The notes: generated by a model from the letters alone, not told the origin. 19,052 bases of DNA from Myxococcales bacterium UBA5297 (GCA_002408385.1 DHSB01000097.1:1-19052); one strand, 5' to 3'. Counted from the first letter of the stretch, positions 1 to 7,312 are shown. A program made the numbers and translations.

Positions 1-118
1 AGCCCCGCTCCTACCCGGCGGGAGGAGGGCCGAGGTCCGGGAGGATTCCATGACACCGCTTGCGCGCCCGAAGCCTCTCGGAGTCCAGCGCTCGCCCAGC
101 TGGTTTGGCCCCGACCTC

Positions 119-145
119 TTGATTTCTCCAATCAATCGGTAATCC
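119..145 (+). promoter_or_regulatory. Weak candidate promoter before the phosphohexomutase gene
   Basis: This is the most AT-rich stretch upstream of the first gene. It holds TTGATT at 119-124 and TAATCC at 140-145, separated by 15 bases, which is shorter than the usual 16-18. A CCAAT/ATTGG inverted pair overlaps it. It is about 65 bases before the start codon at 210. The spacing is poor, so this is only a candidate. Confidence 0.2.
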
Positions 146-209
146 AATTGGCCCTCGAGCTGTCTGCCACCGAAGCCCGGGGGCTTTCCACCAGCGCGAG
201 GAGTGTGCC

Positions 210-1589
210 GTGAACGAGCTGATCGTCAGCTACTCAGGAGTCCGAGGAGTCTGGGGCGAATCGCTGACCTCGGAGGTCGCGCGTCGCTACGGGCATGCGT
301 TCGGGCGGATGGTGGTCAAGCGCCATGGCATTGGGGGGACGCTGCTGATCGGCCGGGACACGCGCGCCTCGGGGCCGGCACTGCTCGAGGCGATGATCGA
401 CGGCCTGGCGCCTCACGGCCTTCGGTTCATCGACCTGGGCATCGTCCCGACCCCGACGCTGCAGTTCGCGATGAAGCCCTTTGCTGCCGCCGGCGCGGTG
501 GTGATCACCGCGAGTCACAACCCGCGACAGTGGAATGGCTTCAAGTTCTTCTTCGGGCCGGACAACACGGTGCTCGACGCGGCGGAGACCCGCGAGCTGA
601 TGGAGACGATCTCGGGTCTGGACCGTCTGCCGGATTCTTTCGAGCGGCCCGAGGTGATGGACGCCCACGCCGAGGCGGTGCGGCTGCACCTGGAAAAGGT
701 CCTCGAGCAGGTTGATGGGGAACGCATTCGCGACCGGCACTTCCGCGTCGCTATCGACTCGGCGAGGGGCGCGGGCGCGGAGCCGACGCCCAGGTTGCTC
801 GAGCGGCTCGGCTGCGAGGTCGTGCCGGTGCTCTCCTCGCGCGAGTCCGAGCCCATTCCCGAGAACCTGACCGAGCTGCGACAGGCTGTTCGCGACCGGC
901 GCTGCGACCTCGCCTTCGCGCAGGATCTGGACGCGGACCGGCTCGCGCTCGTCACCGAGCAGGGGCTCGCTCCGGGGGAAGAGCTGACGCTCGTCCTCGT
1001 GCTCGATCACTTGTTGAAGCGCTTCGGCGAGGGCAGCCGGCTGGTGGTGAAGAACGCCGTCACGACCCGCGCCGTGGACGAGCTCGCCGCGCGCTTTGGC
1101 GCAACGCTCGTGGAGACGCGGGTGGGCGAGGTGAACCTGTCGCGGGCGCTGCTGAAGGCGGTGCGCGAGGGCCACACGGCCTTCGGAGGCGAAGGCAACG
1201 GCGGGGTCATCTTCCCTGCGGTCGGTCTGGGGCGCGACAGCTTGCTGGGCATCGCCATGGTGCTCGAGCGCTTGTCGCAGGACGCGCGGCCGCTCTCCGC
1301 GCACCTCGCCGAGCTGCCGCGCTACGCGATGGTCAAGGAGAAGGCGCAGTTTGACCCGACGCTGGATCTGGAGGCGCTCTACCGCCGCGTCGCCGAGGCG
1401 TTTCCCGGCGGCGTGGAGAACAGGCTCGACGGCATTCGCGTGCGGTTCAGGGACGGGACCTGGGTCGGTGTCCGGCCGTCGAACACCGAGCCCATCGTCC
1501 GGTTGATTGCCGAGTCACCGTCGGCAAGCTGGGCGCAGGAGGCGGTCGAGAGGCTGCGCTCCCTGACCGATTCGGTGCGCAATCGGTAG
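210..1589 (+). CDS. glmM: Alpha-D-phosphohexomutase, probably phosphoglucosamine mutase (GlmM-like)
   Basis: This 459-residue cytoplasmic enzyme belongs to the alpha-D-phosphohexomutase family, which moves a phosphate between C6 and C1 of a hexose through a phosphoserine intermediate. All four signature loops are visible. The active-site loop TASHNP carries the phosphorylated Ser at residue 102. The Mg-binding loop DLDADR is at 239-244. The sugar-specificity loop GGEGNGG is at 326-332. The C-terminal phosphate-binding loop RPSNTEP is at 422-428. The start is GTG, chosen because GAGGAG at 198-203 lies six bases before it and the protein starts directly with the family N-terminus (SYSGVRGVWG). 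The N-terminus and the ASHNPRQWNGFK stretch resemble GlmM of the type that makes glucosamine-1-phosphate for cell-wall UDP-GlcNAc. The RPSNTEP loop is also common in phosphomannomutases and phosphoglucomutases. The family is certain; the substrate is inferred. The gene stands alone and converges on a response regulator. Confidence 0.9.
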   Translation: MNELIVSYSGVRGVWGESLTSEVARRYGHAFGRMVVKRHGIGGTLLIGRDTRASGPALLEAMIDGLAPHGLRFIDLGIVPTPTLQFAMKPFAAAGAVVITASHNPRQWNGFKFFFGPDNTVLDAAETRELMETISGLDRLPDSFERPEVMDAHAEAVRLHLEKVLEQVDGERIRDRHFRVAIDSARGAGAEPTPRLLERLGCEVVPVLSSRESEPIPENLTELRQAVRDRRCDLAFAQDLDADRLALVTEQGLAPGEELTLVLVLDHLLKRFGEGSRLVVKNAVTTRAVDELAARFGATLVETRVGEVNLSRALLKAVREGHTAFGGEGNGGVIFPAVGLGRDSLLGIAMVLERLSQDARPLSAHLAELPRYAMVKEKAQFDPTLDLEALYRRVAEAFPGGVENRLDGIRVRFRDGTWVGVRPSNTEPIVRLIAESPSASWAQEAVERLRSLTDSVRNR

Positions 1590-1636
1590 TCGCCGCACTC
1601 ATCGCGCGACCGGGGTGAGGGCCCAAACGACCGCGC

Positions 1637-1657
1637 GTCGCCTCTCCGCGGGGCGAC
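1637..1657 (+). terminator. Hairpin downstream of the phosphohexomutase gene
   Basis: GTCGCCTC at 1637-1644 pairs with GGGGCGAC at 1650-1657, an 8-bp stem with one G-T pair and a five-base loop. It lies 48 bases after the stop of the phosphohexomutase gene. No T-tract follows, so rho-independent termination is plausible but not shown. Confidence 0.35.
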
Positions 1658-1675
1658 AGGCGCGCCACTGGGCCC

Positions 1676-1709
1676 GGCGTGCTTCGAATCGAGAGCCTGC
1701 GAGCACGCC
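1676..1709 (-). terminator. Hairpin downstream of the receiver-domain gene
   Basis: GGCGTGCT at 1676-1683 pairs perfectly with AGCACGCC at 1702-1709 across an 18-base loop. It sits in the gap between two converging genes, about 30 bases beyond the stop of the minus-strand response regulator. There is no T-tract. Confidence 0.3.
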
Positions 1710-1741
1710 GCCCGAGAGCGGGTCGCGGACAGGAGCGGCTG

Positions 1742-2173
1742 CTACAGGGCCGGGCTGTTCGCCCGGCGCGCCACGCTCGAGATCGACGCGGCGACCGCTT
1801 CCACGTCGAGCGGCTTCGCCAGGAACGTCGCATCGCCGAGCTCAGCGCTCGCCTGACGGATCGCCGGGTTTGCGAACGCAGAGACGACGATGATCGGACA
1901 GGTGAGGCCGGCCTCTCTTGCCTGGCGGGCGACCTCGAGGCCGTCGCGGCCGGGCATCCGCACGTCGGTGATGATCACGTCCGGTCGGATGCGGCCAGTG
2001 ACGCTGCGGTGGGATACCTCCACGTAGTCGCCAAGCTCGAAGCCGTCTTCAAGCTCGACCACGTCATGGCCCTCTTGCTCGAGCGTCTGTGCGAGCAGAG
2101 CCCGGAGATCGTCGTCGTCTTCGGCGATGAGCACGCGGAGGCGATGGGCGGGCAGGTTGGAGGTTGTGTCCAT
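1742..2173 (-). CDS. Stand-alone response regulator receiver protein (CheY-like)
   Basis: This is a single REC domain of 143 residues with no visible output domain, so it probably acts by protein-protein contact in a phosphorelay. The phosphorylation pocket is complete. The acidic cluster EDDDD is at 18-22, the phospho-accepting Asp70 is in ITDVRMPG, Ser98 is in VVSAF, and Lys120 is in LAKP. The REC fold fills residues 11-135 and a short Arg/Ser tail follows. The start chosen is the ATG immediately before the domain, but its upstream GAGAC is a weak ribosome site. The same frame is open for 68 more codons, to an ATG at 2377, with coding-like base bias (third positions about three-quarters G/C). 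A longer protein with a disordered basic N-terminus of 211 residues is therefore possible. No histidine kinase is adjacent. The family call is firm; the partner is unknown. Confidence 0.85.
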   Translation of the reverse strand: MDTTSNLPAHRLRVLIAEDDDDLRALLAQTLEQEGHDVVELEDGFELGDYVEVSHRSVTGRIRPDVIITDVRMPGRDGLEVARQAREAGLTCPIIVVSAFANPAIRQASAELGDATFLAKPLDVEAVAASISSVARRANSPAL

Positions 2174-2564
2174 GGTGTCTCTGAGCGATCCGGCGCTTTC
2201 GGCTGCACTCTCACCATGGAAAAACACGCCGCGCGCGGGAGGCGTTCCCCGGGAATCGCGGATCCGCGACGGGCTCTTGGCTGGCGGCTTTGTGCGCTGG
2301 CAAGCCTCGCGCCGCACGAGCTTCGCGGGCTCGCTGAGGTCGGGGCCCGAAGAGCCGTCGAGAACCTCTTCGACCATTCCGTTCCGCTCACCGGGAGCGG
2401 AGTCGAAGGGCCCCTGTTGTTCATGCCTCAGACGATTTCGACAGCTTCTGAGCCGGAGCGGCCAAGGCTCGGAGGCCCCGAACCTCGCCGTTTGGAGGCG
2501 CGGGCGCGGTCGTCAGCGGCCCGAGCCCGTCGAGAAGCGCTGGGCAAAGGCAGGGTGCGGCGCT
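2174..2564. other. Gap of about 390 bases without a confident gene
   Basis: No confident gene lies here. The minus-strand frame that continues upstream from the receiver gene stays open to 2377 and has coding-like base bias, so the first 200 bases may be an N-terminal extension of that gene. The rest (2378-2564) shows no gene, RNA or convincing promoter. Confidence 0.4.
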
Positions 2565-2592
2565 CAGACCCCGCGACCGCGCGCGGGGTCTG
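2565..2592 (-). terminator. Strong 11-bp hairpin downstream of the lipoprotein gene
   Basis: CAGACCCCGCG at 2565-2575 and CGCGGGGTCTG at 2582-2592 are perfect inverted copies around a six-base loop. On the minus strand the hairpin begins 38 bases after the stop of the lipoprotein gene, the expected place for a terminator. No T-tract follows on either strand, so it may instead act as a 3'-end protecting structure. Confidence 0.5.
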
Positions 2593-2629
2593 CGCGACGA
2601 GGGTCGCGAGCGCCGTGCTTCAGGTCCGC

Positions 2630-3913
2630 CTAGAACTCGGGCCAGAGGTCGATTTCGGAGGTGACGTAGCCGTGCGGCGGCGGGACGGCGTGGTTGTCGC
2701 CGCTCTCCCACTCAGCCTGCGAGACGTCGATGTGCGGCTCGTCGCTCCAGGGGCCGCGGACGATCTTGAAGGGCAGGCCGACGGGGAGGTTTGCCTGGAA
2801 GCTCCAGAAGCCGCCCTCGGCGTTGAAGGTCATTCGCTGAGCGGTACGCCAGTCGCCCAGGTATTCGCTCGCGCCGGCGAGGTAGAGCGCGTGGCCCATC
2901 CCAGCGTCGTAGTGGGCGCGAACCACCGCGGTGACCGGCGCGAGGTGGGCCTCGGCGCGCGCGAGCTCGCCGGCTTGGATGATGAGCGTCAGCGCGCTCG
3001 ACGCGATCGAGTGGCTGCTGGTCATCAGCATCAAGCTGAAGAGGTGCTCGCCGGCCGGCACCATCGCGCTGAGCTTGCCCTGCGCGTCGGTGACGCCGAG
3101 CAGGTTGCCCGCGTGCCAGTCGCCCAGGTAGACGCCGACGTTGCCGTAGGGCGCCGAGACCATCCGGTCGCCCTCCCAGCGGTCGGCGAGCACCGAGAGC
3201 TCGACGGCGCCGAAGTCCTCGAGCGAAGCCAGGGCGACCTCGAGCTGCAGCGGGATGGGATCGACCGTGCCGTCGACCGTCCAGGACAGCTCGCCCGTCA
3301 GCCGCTGGGCCCCTACGGCGGTGTCGAGCTTCAGGGCATAGCTGGGGCCGCGCTCGAGGCAGCAGACTGGCGCGTACGCGCGCGCTCCGTCGACATAGAC
3401 GAGCACCTGCCCATAGTCCTGGCCGTCGGCGTACAGCCTCGCTTGCTTGCCGGCGAGCGCCTGCGCCTCGATGCCCTCGGGCAGCGCGAAGGTGACCTCG
3501 GCGCTCCACGTGCGCCGCTCGACCCAATAGAAGCCGTTGAGGTCGTTGAGGTGGATGATGAGCGCGCGCCCCGGCTCGAGCGGGATGTTGCGGCCGTCGC
3601 GGTCCCAGCTCTGGTCGCCGTCGTCGTCGCCGTAGTTCTCGCGCCAATCGCCGCGCACGTCGAACTTGAAGCTCTGCTCGCCCTCGCCGGTGTCCACCTC
3701 GGCGAGCCACTCGTTGTCGGCGACCAGCCGCATCGCGGTGCTGCCCCAGCCGTTCATCGTTCCGCGCACGTGCAGGGTGGCGAATCGAGAGGCGTAGGTC
3801 GAATCGAGCGAGGATTCGGCCGCTTTGCCGAGCCGGTCCTCGGGTGCGCCACAGCCGCCGAAGAGCACGAGCCCCAGCGAGAGCAAGGCAAGACAGGTTG
3901 CCGACCGCTTCAT
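2630..3913 (-). CDS. Secreted lipoprotein with two carbohydrate-binding-like (CBM20/CBM48-type) domains
   Basis: This 427-residue envelope lipoprotein starts at an ATG preceded by a perfect GGAGGT at 3926-3921, seven bases away. A more distal in-frame ATG at 3970 lacks this support. Residues 1-20 form a signal peptide (MKR, then a hydrophobic core) ending in FGGC, a slightly atypical lipobox with Cys21 as the lipid anchor. Residues 45-135 have the pattern of glycogen/starch-binding E-set domains: VRGTMNGWG, then FKFDVRGDW and NYGDDDGD. Residues 330-427 form a second domain resembling CBM20-like modules, with HYDAGMGHALYLAG, GDW, FKIVRGPW and WESGDNHAV. The middle (about 140-325) has no recognised motif and looks all-beta. 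No catalytic motif is visible, so binding of a surface glycan is the likely role. It is transcribed alone, divergent from the YkgJ-family gene. The domain assignment rests on pattern memory; the lipoprotein call is firm. Confidence 0.75.
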   Translation of the reverse strand: MKRSATCLALLSLGLVLFGGCGAPEDRLGKAAESSLDSTYASRFATLHVRGTMNGWGSTAMRLVADNEWLAEVDTGEGEQSFKFDVRGDWRENYGDDDGDQSWDRDGRNIPLEPGRALIIHLNDLNGFYWVERRTWSAEVTFALPEGIEAQALAGKQARLYADGQDYGQVLVYVDGARAYAPVCCLERGPSYALKLDTAVGAQRLTGELSWTVDGTVDPIPLQLEVALASLEDFGAVELSVLADRWEGDRMVSAPYGNVGVYLGDWHAGNLLGVTDAQGKLSAMVPAGEHLFSLMLMTSSHSIASSALTLIIQAGELARAEAHLAPVTAVVRAHYDAGMGHALYLAGASEYLGDWRTAQRMTFNAEGGFWSFQANLPVGLPFKIVRGPWSDEPHIDVSQAEWESGDNHAVPPPHGYVTSEIDLWPEF

Positions 3914-3941
3914 GAGGACCACCTCCGCGAGGAAGGCGCAC

Positions 3942-3970
3942 CTTGTACTACATGCTCGACGGGCGGGCAA
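3942..3970 (-). promoter_or_regulatory. Candidate sigma-70-type promoter of the CBM-like lipoprotein gene
   Basis: Read on the minus strand there is TTGCCC (3970-3965), a 17-base spacer and TACAAG (3947-3942), each matching four of six consensus positions. Transcription would begin near 3935, just upstream of the ribosome site at 3926-3921 and the start codon at 3913. This gives a coherent short leader. Confidence 0.4.
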
Positions 3971-4045
3971 TCGGTCCTCGGCCGTCCGCCGCTCGGGCGC
4001 GCCTGGAAAACCCCGGCGCGCGGTGGGGCGTCGCCCAGGGCCGAC

Positions 4046-4074
4046 TTGAGAACTTTTCGCAGTTGGCGTCTAGA
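4046..4074 (+). promoter_or_regulatory. Weak candidate promoter of the first YkgJ-family gene
   Basis: TTGAGA at 4046-4051 and TCTAGA at 4069-4074 are separated by exactly 17 bases, about 74 bases before the start at 4148. The -35 matches five of six consensus bases, but the -10 only three. The site lies in the divergent gap shared with the lipoprotein gene. Confidence 0.25.
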
Positions 4075-4147
4075 TGCGCCCGCGGGCGGGGCGCGACCAG
4101 GTTTCATCACTCCCTCAACAGCAAAGAAACCAGCTTGCGGATTGCTC

Positions 4148-4657
4148 ATGCGAATGTGTGAGAGGTGCGCGAGGACGCAGCAGACCTGCTGCGAGAAGGC
4201 CACGGTGCGCTTGACCCACGGGGACATCGAGCGCATCGGGCAGTACTTCCCTGTTCCCGACTTCAGCCAAAACGCCGACACCTCGGCGTGGGAGGCCGAC
4301 ACCGCAGACCCGCTGTTCAGCGCCGCCTTCGTGCGCCGCGACTGCCCGGTCGTGAGGCGCACCTCGCGCGGATGCTTCTTCCTTTCGGACAACGGCTGTG
4401 TCCTGGCTCTAGGGGTTCGGCCGCTCATCTGCCGGCTCTACCCGATGAGCTACTGCGAGCGAGGTCTCGAAGGGCCCATCGCTCCCGGCAACGGCTACTG
4501 CCCGCCGCCCTCGGGCCCCGAGGTGCTCGCCGAGCTGGAGATGGCTGACCAGGACCAGCTTCGGGCCTGGCACCGCCAGCTCTACGAAGAGCTGCGCGCC
4601 GACTACCGCGGCGGGTGCGACGACGGCCCGCGCCGCGGGCGCCCGAGAGCGGCCTGA
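4148..4657 (+). CDS. YkgJ-family cysteine-cluster protein (zinc/iron-chelating, UPF0153 type)
   Basis: This 169-residue protein has the cysteine pattern of the YkgJ/UPF0153 family, thought to bind Zn or Fe; its biochemical role is not established. The N-terminal CERC (Cys4, Cys7) is followed by Cys14-Cys15. The family core is GCFFLSDNGC (Cys76, Cys84), then RPLICRLYP (Cys95). Further cysteines are at 66, 103 and 118. The long open frame upstream of 4148 is just GC-rich read-through and has no family homology. The start is uncertain: two ATGs (4148 and 4154) lie close together and neither has a strong ribosome site. A 20-bp palindrome lies 73 bases after the stop. The gene is transcribed alone, divergent from the lipoprotein gene. 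A second family member is encoded at 8755-9228. Confidence 0.8.
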   Translation: MRMCERCARTQQTCCEKATVRLTHGDIERIGQYFPVPDFSQNADTSAWEADTADPLFSAAFVRRDCPVVRRTSRGCFFLSDNGCVLALGVRPLICRLYPMSYCERGLEGPIAPGNGYCPPPSGPEVLAELEMADQDQLRAWHRQLYEELRADYRGGCDDGPRRGRPRAA

Positions 4658-4729
4658 CCCGGCCGCGGGCGGCTCCCTCACGCGCGGCCATCCGCTCGCT
4701 CGGCTCATCGAGGCGCTGTTCTGGCCCCA

Positions 4730-4749
4730 AGGCCCGGCGCGCCGGGCCT
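4730..4749. repeat. Perfect 20-bp GC palindrome after the YkgJ-family gene
   Basis: AGGCCCGGCG at 4730-4739 is followed directly by its reverse complement at 4740-4749. It lies between the YkgJ-family stop (4657) and the promoter candidate of the NfeD operon. It could be the transcription end of the upstream gene or a palindromic protein site. There is no spacer loop and no T-tract. Confidence 0.5.
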
Positions 4750-4756
4750 CGCCTCC

Positions 4757-4785
4757 TTGAACCGCGTCTCCCCGGCCCGTATCCT
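4757..4785 (+). promoter_or_regulatory. Candidate promoter of the NfeD-SPFH-SPFH operon
   Basis: TTGAAC at 4757-4762 and TATCCT at 4780-4785 are 17 bases apart, each with four of six consensus bases. Transcription would start near 4792, 55 bases before the NfeD start at 4847. This position also argues against the alternative upstream ATG at 4757 as the NfeD start. Confidence 0.4.
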
Positions 4786-4846
4786 GCCAGCCTTCCTGTT
4801 CACCGGACCGCTGCGCGGGCGGCATCGGCTCTCGGGGGTTCGACTC

Positions 4847-5350
4847 ATGTCTCCAGAGACCATCACCTGGATTTGGCTCGTCGGAGGCGTCGCCTTGATG
4901 CTCGCCGAGCTCATCGTCCCGGGCGCGGTCGTCATCTTCCTGGGCGCGGCGGCCGTGCTCATCGCCGGCGCGCGCGGGCTCGGGCTCATCGAAAGCCTGA
5001 TGAGCTCGTTTACCGCCTGGTTCGTGCTCTCCTTGGCGATGGTCATCGGCCTGCGCGGCATCGTCGGCCGCTTCTCGAGCGCCGAGAAGAGCGTGCAGCC
5101 GACCGACGAGGACCTGGACAGCTTCGGCAAGATCGTCGAGGCCATCACCGCGGTCGGCAGCGAAGATCAGTCGGGCCGCGTGCGCTTCCAGGGCTCTTCG
5201 TGGCCGGCTCGTAGCCTGAAGGGCACGCTCGAGCCGGGCGGCCGCGCCCGCATCGTCGACCGGGAGAACCTGGTCTTTCTCGTGGAGCCGGTCGCCGACC
5301 CGCTTCCGAAGCAGGGCGAGTCTTCAACCCCAATCAAAGGAGGGAGCTGA
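4847..5350 (+). CDS. NfeD family membrane protein (short form with OB fold)
   Basis: This 167-residue inner-membrane protein is of the short NfeD type (like E. coli YbbK-partner proteins), which lacks the protease domain of long NfeD. Hydrophobic segments lie at about 7-23, 24-44 and 53-75. They are followed by a soluble C-terminal OB-fold domain (about 95-147) with the characteristic GRVRFQGSSWPARS stretch. Short NfeD proteins pair with SPFH proteins, and two SPFH genes follow directly. The stop TGA overlaps the next start ATG by one base (TGATG at 5348-5352), and the ribosome site of the next gene (AAGGAGG, 5337-5343) is inside this gene, so the two are translationally coupled. The start at 4847 is chosen because the upstream ATG at 4757 coincides with the promoter candidate and would add 30 non-homologous residues. 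Confidence 0.88.
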   Translation: MSPETITWIWLVGGVALMLAELIVPGAVVIFLGAAAVLIAGARGLGLIESLMSSFTAWFVLSLAMVIGLRGIVGRFSSAEKSVQPTDEDLDSFGKIVEAITAVGSEDQSGRVRFQGSSWPARSLKGTLEPGGRARIVDRENLVFLVEPVADPLPKQGESSTPIKGGS

Positions 5351-6306
5351 TGTTCACCGCCTTTACCGTCTTTGTTCTGGTGGCGCTCGTCATCTTCTGG
5401 AAGATGTGCGTCGTCGTCCCCATGCGCGAAGCGTTCGTCAAGGAGCGCCTGGGAAAGTTCGCCGGCATCCTGCCTCCCGGCCTGCACTTCATGATTCCGT
5501 TCCTCGACCGCATCGCCTACCGGCATGAGATGCGCGAGCAGGTGCTCGACATCCCCGCCCAGAGCTGCATCACCCGCGACAACATCCAGGTCGAGGTCGA
5601 CGGCCTCGTCTACCTGAAGGTGATGGACGCAGAGAAGGCCAGCTACGGCATCCAGGACTACCGCCGGGCCTGCGTGAACCTCGCCCAGACCACGATGCGC
5701 GCCGAGATTGGCAAGCTGACCCTCGACAACACCTTCTCCGAGCGCGAGACGGTCAACGAGCAGATCGTGCGCGAGATCGACAAGGCCTCCGAGTCCTGGG
5801 GCGTCAAGGTGCTGCGCTACGAGATCCGCAACATCACCCCCTCGGCGAACGTCATCGACACCCTCGAAAAGCAGATGGAGGCCGAGCGCCAGAAGCGCGC
5901 CAAGATCACCCTGGCGACCGCGGGCAAGGAGGCGCTCATCAACCGTTCGCAGGGCGAGAAGCAGGAGGCGGTCAACCTCTCCGAAGGTGCGCGCCAGCAG
6001 CGCATCAACGAGGCGACCGGCCGGGCCCAGGAGATCACCCTGCTCGCCGAGGCGACCGCGCGGGGCATCGAGCGGGTCGGTCAGGCCATCGGGCGCCCGG
6101 GCGGCGAGACGGCCCTGAAGATGCGGATCATCGAGCAGTACCTCGAGGAGCTCGGCCGTATCCTCAAGGAGTCGAAGGTCTCGGTGGTCCCCTCCGACCT
6201 CGCGAACATCAAGGGGTTCTTCGAGGGCATGAGCCGCGTCGGCGCCGGCATGAGCGGTCCGCCCGCGCCCCCGCGCCCCAAGCCGGTGCCCGCCAAGACG
6301 CTGTGA
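5350..6306 (+). CDS. SPFH/band 7 (stomatin/QmcA-like) membrane microdomain protein, first paralog
   Basis: This 318-residue stomatin-like protein oligomerises on the membrane and organises proteases or other membrane proteins. An N-terminal hydrophobic anchor spans residues 4-23. The band 7 domain (about 23-180) has the usual landmarks: VKERLGKF, LPPGLHFMIPFLD, the DNIQVEVDGLVYLKV strand pair, and SWGVKVLRYEIRNI. A charged coiled-coil stretch (about 172-245) rich in Glu, Arg, Lys and Gln follows, then QYLEELGRI and a Pro-rich tail (303-318). The gene begins at an ATG overlapping the NfeD stop and has a strong AAGGAGG ribosome site. The next gene encodes a paralog of similar length 38 bases later, so the two probably form hetero-oligomers with NfeD. 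It is closest in layout to E. coli qmcA beside its NfeD partner. Confidence 0.92.
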   Translation: MFTAFTVFVLVALVIFWKMCVVVPMREAFVKERLGKFAGILPPGLHFMIPFLDRIAYRHEMREQVLDIPAQSCITRDNIQVEVDGLVYLKVMDAEKASYGIQDYRRACVNLAQTTMRAEIGKLTLDNTFSERETVNEQIVREIDKASESWGVKVLRYEIRNITPSANVIDTLEKQMEAERQKRAKITLATAGKEALINRSQGEKQEAVNLSEGARQQRINEATGRAQEITLLAEATARGIERVGQAIGRPGGETALKMRIIEQYLEELGRILKESKVSVVPSDLANIKGFFEGMSRVGAGMSGPPAPPRPKPVPAKTL

Positions 6307-6344
6307 GCCGGATCCCGCGAACCCTTTAGCGAACGAGGTTTTCG

Positions 6345-7289
6345 ATGAACGTCTTCAATTTCATCGTCTGGGCGATCATCTTCACCGTCCTCATCTGGAA
6401 GTTCATCGCGTCGATCCGCATGGTGCCGACGCGCAAGGCCTACGTCGTCGAGCGGCTCGGCCGCTACCGCGCCACCCTCGGCGCCGGCTTCCACGCGCTG
6501 CTGCCGTTCCTCGACAAGGTCGTCTACATCCAGGATCTGCGAGAGCAGACCCTCAACGTCCCGCCGCAGGAGTGCTTCACCTCCGACAACGTCAAGGTCC
6601 ACGTCGACGGCGTGATGTACATCAGCGTCGTCGACCCGGTGAAGGCCAGCTACGGGGTCACCGACTACGTCTTCGCCGCCGTACAGCTCGCGCAGACGAC
6701 GACCCGCTCGGTCATCGGGACCCTTGAGCTCGACCGCACTTTCGAGGAGCGCGACCTCATCTCCTCCAAGGTCGTCGAGGAGGTGAGCCAGGCGGGCGAG
6801 TCCTGGGGCATCACCGTGCACCGCTATGAGATCAAGGGCATCGCCACCCCGCACACCGTGCGCAACGCGATGGAGCAGCAGGTGACCGCCGAGCGTGAGC
6901 GCCGCGCGCTGGTCGCCAGCTCCGAGGGCGAGAAGCAGAGCCGCATCAACCGCTCCGAAGGCCAGAAGATGGAGCTCATCAACAAGTCCGAGGGCGAGAT
7001 GCAGCGGCGCATCAACGAGGCCGAGGGCCGCGCCGCCGAGATCGGCGCGATCGCCGAGGCGACGGCGCTCTCGATCGAAAAGATCGCCGACGCCATTTCC
7101 CAGGCCGGCGGCGAGCAGGCGGTCCGCATGCAGCTCACCGAGACCTACCTGCACCAGCTTTCGAACCTCGCCAACCCGGGCACCAGCGTGCTGCTGCCGG
7201 CCGACCTGACGCGGCTCGACGCGCTGATCGATTCGATTGGCCTGGGCTACGAGGGCCAGGCTCCAAGGCGCGAGCGGGCCGCGGGCTGA
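6345..7289 (+). CDS. SPFH/band 7 (stomatin/QmcA-like) membrane microdomain protein, second paralog
   Basis: This 314-residue paralog of the preceding protein has the same plan. A membrane anchor lies at 5-24, and a band 7 domain at about 25-185 contains VVERLGRY, LGAGFHALLPFLDKV, DNVKVHVDGVMYISV and SWGITVHRYEIKGI. The coiled coil (175-255) differs from its neighbour in carrying repeated SEG blocks: SEGEKQSRIN (193-202), SEGQKMELIN (204-213) and SEGEMQRRIN (215-224). These give a regular 11-residue period expected of a long helix. The C-terminus ends in a short Arg-rich tail without the Pro-rich segment of the first paralog. The start is an ATG with GAGG six bases upstream. It lies 38 bases after the first SPFH gene and is the last gene of the operon, followed by hairpins. 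Confidence 0.92.
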   Translation: MNVFNFIVWAIIFTVLIWKFIASIRMVPTRKAYVVERLGRYRATLGAGFHALLPFLDKVVYIQDLREQTLNVPPQECFTSDNVKVHVDGVMYISVVDPVKASYGVTDYVFAAVQLAQTTTRSVIGTLELDRTFEERDLISSKVVEEVSQAGESWGITVHRYEIKGIATPHTVRNAMEQQVTAERERRALVASSEGEKQSRINRSEGQKMELINKSEGEMQRRINEAEGRAAEIGAIAEATALSIEKIADAISQAGGEQAVRMQLTETYLHQLSNLANPGTSVLLPADLTRLDALIDSIGLGYEGQAPRRERAAG

Positions 7290-7312
7290 AGCCCGCGCGC
7301 AACCCGTAGCGA

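Noticed and set aside
50..142. 30-codon frame starting at an ATG with GGGAGG five bases upstream, before the phosphohexomutase gene
   Set aside because: It is very short, its product has no recognisable features, and codon bias is not convincing. It might be a leader peptide but cannot be supported.
1679..4147. Very long plus-strand open frame leading into the first YkgJ-family gene
   Set aside because: It runs antisense through the receiver-domain and lipoprotein genes, has low-complexity Arg/Ala/Val composition and no homology; only its 3' end (from 4148) is real.
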